Shown in pieces: positions 1 through 10,865 of a stretch of DNA of 64,000 nt. Made by a program: the position numbers and the translations under genes. This DNA is from Cryptomeria japonica (taxonomy: Eukaryota; Streptophyta; Pinopsida; Cupressales; Cupressaceae): NCBI RefSeq assembly GCF_030272615.1, contig NC_081405.1:473606008-473670007 (forward strand). Direction: 5' to 3'. The notes below the pieces were generated by a model. The model worked only from the letters and a program-made list of their open reading frames with translations. It was not told where the DNA came from and ran no database searches. Numbering within the stretch: the first letter of the stretch is position 1; every line of letters begins with the position of its first letter.

Positions 1-864
1 GGACAAACCTTCATTGATGTTGGGTGCAATTAACGGAGACAAAATTATCTTTGTAATGTCCCTTTTCTAGCACACATTATATGATCTTGTCATTAGCCTA
101 TTTCTCCTTGGTCCTAAAGGCTAACCAAGATGTTAAAGGGACTTAGAGGCCATTTGGCCTAGACAATTTCAGTTGCAGGCCATTCTGAGGGGTTTTGAGA
201 CAGTTTTAGGCACATATTATTTATAGTAAGTCATTATGGATGTGGTTGGGAATCCAATGGTAGTGACATGTCGATGGTAATTGTTTAAGATCAATAAGAA
301 GATTTATTTATCATTGATACGATTTATTATGAGTTAATAAAGTTATTTTATAAAGTTATATTTAACTATTTAACTTTATTAATGCATAGTCTATAGTTGT
401 GGGAAATATTTAAATAAAAGAGTTCCCCTTTAGTCTATAATACATTGGAGACACAAAAAAAAGTGTTTGGGGACTTAAGTTGAATGAAAATCATGTTAAA
501 TGGTATGGGGAATGTTAAAGAAAAAACAGTCACAATAAAATAGGGGCCAAGAAAGCAATCGCAATAAAATAGGGGTGAAAAAGAAAACATCCTGAAATTA
601 TAGGAAAGGGAAAAAAGGGTGATTTTGTTTATCCCACATTGACAAGAGGAGTGAATGATCTTTTAGAAAGGGTTATAAAAGAGATTGAAGATTCCTCTTT
701 CTGCATGCTTGGTTGATTGAAGAAATTGTTTGTTCAGTTTGGAGGAGATAATCTTCTTGGGGCTTTAAGGACAAAAATCCCTCTCAACTATCAATCCCCA
801 TGTTGTAATCTATAGTTTGGGGGTTTATTTAGAACCTGCAAATAAGTGAAGACTATTATGCACA
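1..864. other. Non-coding DNA, no recognisable feature
   Basis: AT-rich sequence with no long reading frame and no motif I recognise. Around 670-800 there is a TATAAAAG-like stretch followed by leader-like sequence, which could be part of an old LTR, but I found no partner copy in the window. Confidence 0.4.
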
Positions 865-990
865 GTGAATAGTGATTTTCTATAGTGGCGAGAATAGTAA
901 TTCACTATAGTAACGTGAATAGTGATTCGCTACAGTGACGTGAATAGTGGTTCACTATAGTAGCATGAACAGTGCACTGCTACAGTGATC
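865..990. repeat. 25-bp minisatellite, about five units
   Basis: Units start at 865, 890, 915, 940 and 965. Each reads approximately GTGAATAGTGATTCACTATAG plus four variable bases. The unit is itself partly palindromic (AGTGATTCACT), so a single strand could fold into a chain of small hairpins. Units differ by a few substitutions each. It sits about 1 kb upstream of the PDS5-like exon; no functional link is visible. Confidence 0.8.
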
Positions 991-1955
991 ATCTCCAACA
1001 GTAGTGAATACAGGATTGTTGAGCATTGAGTTTCAAGGTAAAACATATTGCTAGAGATATCTATTGCTTTCATTATCAATATTTCAGTGCTAGGAAGGGT
1101 TCAATAGGAGAAGTTGGTATTGTGTTTGAGACTATCTTGTTGAATCAAACTGTTGTTGTTGGAGATTATTTACATCAATTTGAGGGAATTAATATACGCC
1201 ATACAACATTGAGTTAGCCCAACAACTAAGTTGCACCAGTTAAGAGAAGTTTACAAAGGTCGTACTAGACTGAAACTCTTATATACAAGGTTGTTTTCAG
1301 CCCACAACACATCGACATTACATCATACCAGTCTATAAACACATGAGACAGGATTGTATAGGTTAAGGAGGAGTAGGAAGGGTTTCATACAAGACTATAG
1401 CTATTTCATGTGTGTCACACATACTTATGGGGAGCCATACTAGATTTGAAACTAAGACTTGGGAAACAATTGTGGTAGACAACTTCATGGTAATCATTGT
1501 CTTGGGTGTCAATATAGCTAGTAAAGTCTAAAGCATATTTCGAGTGTCATTACAAGTTTGTAGACATTACCAAATCTGCAATATTACTCAAATCCGATTA
1601 TAATGCTTGAAGTTTGAATGAACTAAGTGTTGTTAGCATTTTTCTTCTTTGTTATAAGTACTTGTTATGTATGGTTTTTGCTATATTGAATGAAATATGA
1701 AAGTCACTCAACAAATATCAATAAATCAAACCATTATCATTGGAAACTCATAAACAAATCATAAACTCTAAAATCAGCTTGCAAGCCATCTGTTTGACAA
1801 AACTACAGTAAGTGGAAAGGCACAAAATTGGTGTAGAATAGGGGGTGCCCTTGCAATGGTATTAGAGGGCAAATCATCCTACCAGCCTATGGAGTTTAGT
1901 TGAAGTATGCACCAGATTTTGTGAAATTCACAAAGTTTAACTCATAAAAAATAAA
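991..1955. other. Non-coding DNA between minisatellite and PDS5-like exon
   Basis: The only open frame is a 63-codon one at 1026-1217, without recognisable motif or coding character. Nothing else can be supported. Confidence 0.4.
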
Positions 1956-2369
1956 ATGAAGCCAAGAGCAAATAAAAAAAGTGATCTTTTCTCAAAAGAA
2001 TTCAATGATACATTTAATGGTGATCAACCAAGGGATTTGCAGAAAGAAAAGGAAGTGGGAAGTTGGTTCTATACAATTGATTTAGAATTGGAGTCTTTGA
2101 AATTTTCAAATGATGTTCTCTCTAAGTTGGAGGAATTAGACTCATATTTGTGCAAGGTAGACCAATCAGATTGGAGGATTCTATATTGGGCTTTGAAGCC
2201 ATCAATGCTTGCATTGGTCCAACATAGGTTATTGGAATATCCTTCTGAAGTGAGACTTGCAGTTGCTTCTTGTCACAATGCGATCATGGGTACATGTAGG
2301 ATCATGGTGTGCCAAAACAAGCCCTTAAGTGGCAATGAAATTTTAGAAAATCAGAGTTATGCAACTTGA
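1956..2369 (+). pseudogene. PDS5-like cohesin cofactor, N-terminal exon (fragment)
   Basis: PDS5 is a HEAT/ARM-repeat protein that binds cohesin on chromosomes and helps maintain sister-chromatid cohesion. About 75 residues here follow the plant PDS5 N-terminal pattern: an LxxLEELDSYLCKVDQS helix (family: LLxLLDxxExCLSxVEQS), then LKPSMLALVQHRLLEYP (family: LxPxxxALVxxELLRHP), then EVRLAVASC (family: DVKxAVASC). Similarity fades after about 2285, where a GT occurs in GGGTACATG (2288-2296) that could be an old splice donor. The next PDS5 residues (RITAP) are found 37.7 kb downstream at 39986. The first ~50 residues after the ATG look unrelated, so the start is uncertain. Probably a pseudogene, because the downstream piece carries a stop. 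The family call rests on motif order alone. Confidence 0.55.
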
Positions 2370-3142
2370 CATGAAAATTTGAATAAGTTGTGAACATTAT
2401 TTTTAAAATATGTAAGAAGAGAATATATAGAAAATTGAATGTGGTTTCTAAGCTACTAGTTTTTTTTGTTTTTTTTAAATCCTATTTGATGAAAATTTCA
2501 AATTTCAATGAAATGGTACTAAAATTTTAGGAAAAAGATAACAAGTAGACGTATGTCTGACCACCCTAATCACAATCAAATCATAAGATTTTTTTATAAT
2601 ATTTATAATATAAGTATTAGACTCATTTCCGGATGTGACACATATTTTTTTATAATTTTTTATAAAGTAAATAATTATTTATGAATTTTTTACTACAGCT
2701 TTTTCAAAAATTTAGAAACTCGTACATCTAACCACCTTAACTTGGTCAAAACCTTATGAAAAATTTCCCTATAGTAGACGAAGCATAGGATGTGATGCAT
2801 TTTTTAGTTTCAAAAAATGTTATATCGTTTGAAAGTTATGAGTGTTTTCCAATCAGCCTATCAATCAGGACTATTGTCAGAATTCAATTAGAAAATAAAT
2901 AATATTTATTTATTAAAGTTGAAATAAGACAAGCCTTATATTGTTGGAAAGATGAGAATGTCCTTAAAAAACCCTTTTTGTTTTATCAATTTTGGCTACA
3001 AAAAAAGTCATCAGCCACCAGTGTAAAGTCTGGAAAATCAAGGAATACTGAAAAACACATTTTTTCAGTTGACTTTCCAAGCTTGTCACTTCCAAGCCAA
3101 ATCCCAAAGCATTCCCAAGCCAAATTTGAAATTTGAAAATTG
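2370..3142. other. AT-rich non-coding DNA
   Basis: Low-GC intronic-type sequence between the PDS5-like exon and the satellite block. At 3068-3115 is a stretch with TTGACTTT and repeated CCAAGCCAAAT that is weakly similar, in inverted orientation, to 39900-39845. No gene seen. Confidence 0.4.
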
Positions 3143-3149
3143 TACAACA

Positions 3150-3169
3150 AAAATCGGATATCTGATTTT
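3150..3169. repeat. GATATC-centred palindrome, copy 1
   Basis: AAAATCGGATATCTGATTTT, a near-perfect 20-bp palindrome. Related copies occur at 13797, 13894, 25192 and 39812. This copy and the one at 13797 are the same sequence in inverted orientation and bracket the 90-bp satellite block. Confidence 0.7.
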
Positions 3170-3304
3170 AATAAGTAAATTCACTAACTAAATTTACACA
3201 TAATTAATCCATTGCTTTTTAATATATAATATTTTAATATATTTTAATCTATTGTTTATTAAGATATTAATATATTAATTTATAAATAAATTAGTATATG
3301 ATAT

Positions 3305-3475
3305 TAGGGAGAGAGAGAGAGAGAGAGAGAGATTAGGGAGAGAGATAGGGGGATATAGAGAGATAGAGAGAGATATATAGAGAGAGATGGGGAGGGTGAA
3401 TGGAGAGAGAGATGGGGAGAGGGAAGGGAGAGAGAGAGAGATAGAGAGATTAGGGGAGAGGGAGAGAGATATTAT
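3305..3475. repeat. GA-rich low-complexity block
   Basis: Runs of GAGAGA interspersed with TAGGG and GGGGAGAG. It forms the left edge of the 90-bp satellite and mirrors the CT-rich block at 13698-13782 on the right edge. Confidence 0.9.
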
Positions 3476-3986
3476 GGGTCCTATGGTGTCCTAAGGGGTC
3501 ATATTATGTCCTACAACCCCTTAGGACACCATATAGCCCCTTAAGACACCAAATTGTGTCATTACGGGTCATATTGTATTCTAATGGGTCATATTGTGTC
3601 ATATGACCCCTTTAAGACACCATATGACCCCTTAGGACACAATATGACCCTTTACGACTCTATACGGTGTTATTATGGGTCATATGACCCCATATGGTGT
3701 CCTAAGGGGTCATATTGTGTCCTATGACCCCTTAGGACACCATATGACCCCTTAAGACACCATATTGAGTCCTTATGGGTCCTATTGTGTCCTAAGGGGT
3801 CATATTGTGTCCTACAACCCCTTAGGACACCATATGACCCCTTAAGACACCAAATTTTGTCATTATGGGTCATATTGTGTCCTAAGGGGTCAAAGGACAC
3901 CATATGACCCCTAAGGACAACATAAGACCCCTTATGATACCATATTGGGTTTTTATGAGTCATATGGTGTCCTAAGGGGTCATATT
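3476..3986. repeat. 90-bp satellite, left block
   Basis: Tandem copies built from GGGTCATATTGTGTCCTAAG and its reverse complement (TATGACCCCTTAGGACAC), so each unit is rich in inverted repeats. The same family resumes at 12018 after the inserted LTR element E1; the last five bases here (ATATT, 3982-3986) are the target-site duplication. The minus strand stays open for 119 codons (3673-4032) simply because the period is a multiple of three; I do not consider that a gene. Confidence 0.88.
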
Positions 3987-5138
3987 TGTTACTACTTATC
4001 AAGTTGCCACTAGTTTTTATATTCAAAGTCATACTATATACTCTAGTCGGTTAGCACTACTGAATCATGTAGTCGGTATACACAGAGAAGTCGGTATGCA
4101 CAATCTAGTCGGTTATAGAAGAAAAGCAGTCACAAAACGTAGTACACACCGAGCTGGCTACCGAGTATCTTTTTATGTCTACCGAGCAGAAAAGATGACA
4201 CACCGAGTTGATATACACCAAGTGAAACGTGTTACTAGATACATTGAACCTGGACATGCATATGAAAACATGTTACAAGATCGAGGCACATCTAACCGTT
4301 ATCACATTGGAAATTGCACAAGAAGATTGTGTATGATTTTGAGATCAATCTAACCAATGAAATAATTTGTTTAGTTATTCATTCAAGGAATCTTGTTTGT
4401 AAGATCGAAGCAATGAATTGGATCACCATCTTAAGAGATCTATTTATACAACATGAGTTAAGGGTGTATATGTGTGTGTAAGAAGACTGTTACAGAGACA
4501 CAAAGGTCACCGAGAAGGTTTTTAGAGAATAGTCGAAGAACATAGTAAACAGAAGGGTTTACCAAGTTACTATATGGGTTACTGAGGTATGCTATAAGCA
4601 AGGTAATCTATTCTGAGCACATAGAATCTGCTATAACATTTCAAATGTAAAGTTGCAGATATTTGTAACGATTTTATTGTAATATTGTGAAGTTGAAAGA
4701 GAAACCTTTAATAGGGTAAAAGACTCTAATCAAGTCTATAAATTGTAAAGCCTCTAACCAGGTGCAGCATTCAAAATAAATGTTGTAAAATCCTTTAGCA
4801 AGGTAGATCTAATAGATCTTGTTACTCCTAATAGGGTAAGCTATTAGAAATAGCTAAAATGTAGCTCTAACCGAGCACTCTTTATTATTGCAGTAGTGAA
4901 GTTGTGGGTGCCATCCCCACCATAGTTTTTCTCTCTAACCAAGAGTTTCTATGTAACCAAAATATATGTGTTATGGAGTGAATCATGTATGACTGTTATC
5001 TATTTGCTTTAACTTTATTTTATGTTACTACACTATTCTATTTATGCATAACAATAAAGTTATTATTCAAGAAAAGTTTTGGAGTACTGATTCACCCCTC
5101 CCCTCTCAGTACATTAGCTTTCCATATTGGGCCTAACA
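3987..5138 (+). repeat. E1 5' LTR
   Basis: 1152 bp, TG...CA ends, matching the copy at 10866-12017 throughout. The downstream half contains several copies of a short motif of the form CCTYTARYAAGGT or TAATAGGGTAA (about 4705-4850) that also recurs in the E2 and E3 LTRs. An 85-codon open frame at 4096-4353 lies inside the LTR and has no support as a gene. Confidence 0.92.
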
Positions 5139-5140
5139 AT

Positions 5141-5152
5141 TGGTATCAGAGT
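5141..5152 (+). promoter_or_regulatory. E1 primer-binding site (initiator Met-tRNA type)
   Basis: TGGTATCAGAGT lies two bases after the 5' LTR. This is the standard plant Met-tRNA primer-binding sequence TGGTATCAGAGC with one change at the last base. It marks where minus-strand DNA synthesis would start. Confidence 0.9.
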
Positions 5153-5200
5153 TTGAATCTTGGAAAATGGTTTAACTACCTAAAGAGAAAGATCTTATCA

Positions 5201-6454
5201 ATGGAAGGATATAAACAATCTCGGAGGATTGTATATCAGCAGGAAGAGTTGGATCATGCTAATCAAGTGATTGCAGACATGCAAAGGCAAATGCAAAAAT
5301 CTCTAAAAGTAAGAAGAAGATTATCCGATGACTTGTCAGATTCTCAAGAGTTAGTGGAACAAAATGAGACATCATCTAAGAATAGTATATCTGAAGAGAC
5401 TGAAGAAATGATTAGAGTATTGAAAGAAAAGAACAAAGCATTGGCTAATAAACTAAAAGCAATGAAAAGAGAACATGAACATTTCAGCACACAAATGACT
5501 GAAAATCTAGATGCATTGAGGATAGCTGAGGATAAAGAAAGAGATCTATAGAGAGAGAAGCAACAACTTGAAGTTTTAGTATCTGATAAAAATGATGAAA
5601 TCATAAGGTTGACTAGGATTCAACAAAATATGATAGATCAACTAGGTTATGCACATCATGAAGCAATTCTGAAGAATGATGAAAATCAAGCATTGAAACT
5701 TGAAGTATCAAGGTTGACTGATGAACTTGAAACAGAGAAGAAATCCAAAGAAACACTGAAGAAGAGTTATAAAGAATCAAATATGTTGGATGAGCAATTA
5801 AATACAAGAAGACTCAACAAAGATGCAGGACTCGGTTACAAAGGAAAAGACTCTACCGAGAAAGGAATTCATACTACCAAGAGAGGAGAATCATCAAAGC
5901 AAGCTGGAAATAGGAATAACATCAAAAGAAAGAAGCCTATTTGCTACTACTATGGAAATCAAGGTCATACTGCCAACATGTGCCAAATCAGAAAAGGTAA
6001 GCAATCGAATATCTCTAAGTCCAATGATTATTGTTACAATTGCAATAAATATGGTCACACATTTAATCAATGTAGGACAAAGTCTATTAACAACTATCAG
6101 AAAGAAAAATTCAAAGGGTTTTGTAGAAACTGCAATAGATATGGACATAGTACTGAGAAGTGCTGGCTTAAGCAAAAGAACTACATGTGGTCTGCACACC
6201 GAGAAAACACTAGAGGTTACCAAACTCACACAAATCCTTACCGAAAATATGCAGCAATACCATGGGATTACAACACAAGGATATGGTGTGAATGTTGTGG
6301 AAGATATGGACATATAAGTGCCAACTGTTTTATAAGGTTTGGAATGAACAACCGAAGATCATGGAGAAATCCTGGTATGGCATGTTTTCATTGTCACAAA
6401 GCTAGACATTTAGCTGGAGATTGCAAAGATCAACCTAGAGGAGACACTAAATAA
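5201..6454 (+). pseudogene. E1 gag: coiled coil plus five zinc knuckles
   Basis: About 417 codons in one frame from the ATG at 5201, interrupted only by TAG at 5549-5551. Residues ~1-190 are strongly heptad-like and charged (KEKNKALANKLKAMKREH), predicting a long coiled coil for particle assembly. The C-terminal half has five CCHC-type knuckles in a row: CYYYGNQGHTANMC (second Cys lost), CYNCNKYGHTFNQC, CRNCNRYGHSTEKC, CECCGRYGHISANC and CFHCHKARHLAGDC (G before H lost). These would bind nucleic acid. The usual gag core of Ty1/copia or Ty3/gypsy elements is not recognisable. I chose 5201 because E2 and E3 start at the equivalent point (ATGGAGG at 48187, ATGGGGG at 63595). Open frame upstream of 5201 lies within the LTR. 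Confidence 0.8.
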
Positions 6455-7098
6455 ATAAAAGAGAAATTAAAGATGATTTGGAAAAAGAAGGAAATTGTGT
6501 CAAATGAAGAAAGAACCTTACCTACCAAGTTAGGTGCACCTATTCCAAATTAATCAGAAAAGGTATGAAGGGACTGCATTCTCTGAAGGTTAAAATCATA
6601 ACAGTTCCTATTCTATTTTGTACAAAGTTCAAAATCTGCATAGTAAAGATGCATGAGTAAGTTTGAAATTCTATTAAAAGTACTTTACAGGAAACCTGTC
6701 AAGCCGGTGAATACAAGAAGCCTGTCAAGTTGGTAAATGAAGGAAATTTGGTTACTCAGTTGAAATAAAAAAAGAGAGTAAATCAGTTAAAGGTAAATCG
6801 AGTGCATTTAATATTTTGACCTAACCCGCACAGAGCCCGATAAGGTATTTTGTGTACTTAAAAGCATTTTCACTATCATTTACATTCACCAAGTTTTTGA
6901 AAGAGCAGAGCAGAGCGAATCAAGATGATCAAACTTCATTCAAAGCAAATCCAAGGTATTTACATCAAATCTCATCGCATTGTCAAGCTAGTTTACTGAT
7001 CTTATCAAATTGCTATTATCTGCTGAGTGTGAAGCATCTGTCGTTTGTAAACCATCAAACCCTAGGGATAGTTTGCTAAGTTTTACCTGAAATCTACA
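6455..7098 (+). other. E1 spacer between gag and ORF2
   Basis: Some 640 bp without a convincing frame (a 75-codon open stretch at 6852-7079 lacks motifs). Since gag and ORF2 are in different frames and far apart, ORF2 must be translated from a spliced or separately initiated RNA. A possible acceptor, TTTGCTAAG, ends at 7080, just before the ORF2 ATG. E2 has a similar ~500-bp spacer. Confidence 0.45.
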
Positions 7099-10000
7099 AT
7101 GGCACTCAAGATCCAAGATCCCATAGTTGTCAAGAATGTGGAGAAACCCTCACTGAAATACACTTTGACTCCTAAAGTCACCTCTGAACTGGATGACAAA
7201 ACTACCTTTTCACTCATCCTAGATCGAGTCTTGTTAGTTGAAGATGTTAGATTCTTCATCAAATGTCGTGTTGAAGAACTCGGTCATGTTGAGATTAGAG
7301 ACACCTATGATGAATTATGTACCGATGGTGTATTAAACAACAAGTATGAACACATCAAAATCAAGGGATTGACTAAAGCCCTAACCTACCCTCATGTGTT
7401 CAAGCCCCAATGGGTTAAGTTTGTTTTGAGCAAAGTTCATGATGATTTCATGTGGCTAGAAGAGAAACCATTCAAAATCACCAAGGAAATGATTCATGTG
7501 ATCACCGGTTATCCTATCTATGATCATGCACGAGCTCAGAAGATGATATCACAAAAGGAGTTAATCAGTTTAACTGGAGTAGAATTTGATTACAAAGGAC
7601 TAAAACTGAACAATGTCACTGATGCAAAACTTAAGTTTGCCATTAGAGTAATTGGTTACTATTTCTTCCAATCAACAAGGGAAAATAGTGTGCCCTGTGC
7701 AGCAGTTGACTTAGCCTATAAAATTGTGAAAAAGGGAATGAAAGTTGACTTATGTGAAGTGTTATTGAAGAACTTGTTTGAGAATTTGAACACAATAAGG
7801 AAGCTGAAGAAGAACAACTTGGCAAATACACTGAAGTTTGGTTCACTTCTTGTATGCATGTTTTTCTACTTTGAGAAATTCTTTCCATCAGTCGGTAAAG
7901 TAGTTTGGGAGCTACATTGACCAATCACCCATCAAATTAATGACTTTATCAAGAAGTTGGGAGATAATTTAAATGATATAATGGATGACTACTTCAGCAA
8001 ATTTCAAGAGAAGATGCACAACAGGTACTGGATTCCACCCTAGCTGGTAGAGAAATGTAAGGATGATATATGCTTTGAGGTAGACACTGATTACAGTTAT
8101 GTGAATGTTGTGGAACCAAGGACTCAATCTTTGCCACCAATGGGTTACGAGATTGACTTTGATATCACACAATAGCAAATTGATGCATATCTTTCATTAC
8201 CAAGGTATGCTACCGAACTAAGATATGGAACTTATGAAGAGGTGAAGGGAAAAGTAAAAATGAGCATTGTAGTACCCAAGGCTACAAGAAAGGCTACAAG
8301 AAAGGCTACAAAGATGATAAAGGTTTTAATAGAGAAATTCAGAGAAGAATCCTCCTCTACACCTATCAAAGGCACTCTTGCCATCACCGAAGAGGAATCA
8401 GAAGCTCAAGAGGCAGCAATAACATTGAACATCGAGTTGCCTAAGGGTAAAGTGTTGAAAAGAAAGAAACTGGACATGTCAAAGGCCCTACCGACTCCAC
8501 CAACAAAGAGACCTAACACTAGAGCATCAGCTGGATCACCGAGTAAGAGACAAAAGAGTGTTACTGCTCCCAAGGTAACCAAGACCTACAAGAAATCTAC
8601 TCGGAGACTCATTCTGGCAAAAGAGTCTAGTGATACAGAATCTGAGGATGCCAACAAATTATAGATTGTAAAGAGCAAGAAGGTAAATATTCATAGTGTT
8701 GAAAACTTTTGTGCCAATCTAAAAGAATATGGTGGATTTGCAGGATTTAGATATGTCAAGTATGAGACTAGGAATAATGATGAGAAGAGACAAATTGAAG
8801 AAGCTGTTATTTGCACACTTCTAAAGTTTCGGCTAGCTCCATTAGAACTAGTAAAGTCACTTCCAAATGAACTTTACTTGCATATTGATAATAGGTGGAA
8901 ATATGCAATGGACTCAGAGAAACAAATTAGAGAAAGAAGTCTAGTCCATCTATTTCCTGATATGTCTGTAGTAGAAATAAAGGAACATTTGACAACCTAC
9001 AATTCAAAATTTCTTGTCAAACAAAGAGCCTTAAAACTGATGAATGGGCTATATATTGATGTAGAGAATGAGACAAAAGCAAAATGGCAGGAAATCTTCA
9101 AAACTAAGGATGTCAATGAACAATCTAAAGTTGAAATTGTTGATGTCACCAAACACGATTCTGATGTCACTGAGCACGGCTCTGATGCTACCAAGCAAGA
9201 CCCGGCTGACACTATTCAAATTGATGAAGATGTCATGGATGCAGAAGCATCAGAGTATGAAATGATTGAAGGCACTACATATGCCAAACTTGTATCTAGT
9301 GAATCCATTTTAGAACAAGTTCAGCCTTACCCACCGATCAATCAACTTGTCTCTATGGAAGCTCCTCAGGATATAGCACAAGGCACTGAAGGTCACAAGT
9401 CTGAAGCAGCAGAAGGTACAACTCAAGAAAAGACCTCTCAAGCACCCTCAAGCATCGAAAATGTAGTAGCTGAGACTCCTAGTATCGAGACACCAAAAGA
9501 CACCACAACAGCTACAGGAACCACCCAAAGTGTTGCCTCTACTGAGCAACCTACTGAGGGTCAACAAGCCTCTCAAGCTATTGTCTTGGTCCAACCAACC
9601 AAAGGTAAAGAGAAGAAGGTGAAAAAGAATAGTTTCAAAGTTGATTTATCTAAACCAATAGTGTTTCCCAATGTGGATATCTCAAAATTAAAGGGGCAAA
9701 CACTTATTTATTTCAGTGAACTATGCAAAGTAAAGGATGAACAAGAAAAATAGATGGCCATTCAAAAGAAGAATAAAGTACTTCAGAAGGTGAAGACACT
9801 GTTGATAGATATGCTACCTTCAGCTACAGTGTCAACCGATGTAGCCATCCACATTCAACTGGATGAACTCCTTAATCAAATAGAAACATATGGAGTAGAT
9901 GCATCTGAGTACTTGAGCAAGCTAAAAGACAAGGAGCTTACTGCAAAAATGATAGAAGAGGTACACAAATCTCTAGCTATTGGGAAAGTCAAGCTTGTCA

Positions 10001-10494
10001 AATTCATTGCTGAGTTGTCCCCTCAACTCAAGCATATTCTTTATTTATTTCAGAAACTTTGCACATTTTCTATATTCATTAAAGATATCAAGAATAAAAC
10101 TGATTCAATTGAGAAAGAGATCACCGATCTCTCAAATAAGTTGACCACTAAGCCCAATTTAGTTCAAAATTTTTATACAAAGCTTCAATAGCTCATGGCT
10201 CAACAACTGGAACTAAGAAATGAAGAACATAAGATCAGGATGGATATAATGACACTCCAGACATTATTCCTTCCTCATCTTTCATCAATTCAAGAATAGA
10301 TTAACTGAGCTACACGCCTATCTACTACACAAGAGGGAAGCACTCTTGATCGCTCAATATCCCTATTGGCTGATATTCAAGCACAAACTTCTTTAATGGA
10401 AAGTGTAAAGGATGCACTCTCTATCGCTCTCACTGACGCCCGACAAAAGTATAAATCTATTTTTGATCAGTTACCACCCTCGGATGGAAATTAA
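7099..10494 (+). pseudogene. E1 ORF2: ~1131-residue protein of unknown function
   Basis: One frame runs from ATG 7099 (context ACAATGGC) to TAA 10492-10494 with eight in-frame stops (7918, 8041, 8173, 8662, 9751, 10189, 10297, 10306) and no frameshift. Six of the stops are TAG and two TGA, as expected from C-to-T decay of CAG, CGA or TGG codons. The N-terminal ~275 residues are a compact-looking domain (LLVEDVRFFIKCRVEELGH; IKGLTKALTYPHVFKP; VLSKVHDDFMWLEEKPFKIT; FGSLLVCMFFYFEKFFPSVG). The middle is basic, rich in K, S and T (residues ~390-520); then comes an acidic, T/S/Q-rich low-complexity part; the end is helical. E2 has the same protein at 50002-53314, proving it is a real element gene. 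No transposase, envelope or polymerase motif is seen and I do not recognise the family. Confidence 0.8.
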
Positions 10495-10865
10495 GTTTTT
10501 GATGTTTGTCAAAAAGGGGGAGTGATACTATATAAGGGGAGTAATATAATATATTGAGGGAGTGATATAGTTTTTGTGATATAGTTTTGATATAGTACTC
10601 AGAGTATTGTATACAGGGGGAGTATACTAAGCAGAGTATGCAGAGTATCCAAGGACAGTAAGCAGAGAACACAAGCACAAAACCAAGCATGCAAAATCAG
10701 AGTTATGTACAATATAATGATAAGGGGAGTATATCTGAATATACTATTTCATTGACTATTGTATATATTGTCAAGTATAGTCATTTTGCAAAGTATATAG
10801 ATTTTTGAGTTATGACTTTACAAGGAGTTTTGTCAAACATCTCAACTAATGTAAAAAGGGGAGAT
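10495..10865 (+). other. E1 3' untranslated tail and polypurine tract
   Basis: Contains repeated PPT-like strings: AAAAAGGGGGAGTGATA (10508), AAGGGGAGTAATA (10536), ACAGGGGGAGTATA (10614), AAGGGGAGTATA (10722) and finally AAAAAGGGGAGAT directly against the 3' LTR (about 10853-10865). The last is the functional position for plus-strand priming. Confidence 0.75.

Noticed and set aside
3673-4032. 119-codon minus-strand frame, and similar ones at 12028-12456, 12528-12737 and 13245-13616
   Set aside because: They lie wholly inside the 90-bp satellite; a period divisible by three gives open frames without selection, and there is no start context or homologue.
4096-4353. 85-codon frame in the E1 LTR
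   Set aside because: Not kept in the 3' LTR copy, where stops occur.
5894-6313. Minus- and alternate-frame ORFs over gag of E1
   Set aside because: The plus-strand frame with five zinc knuckles explains the region.
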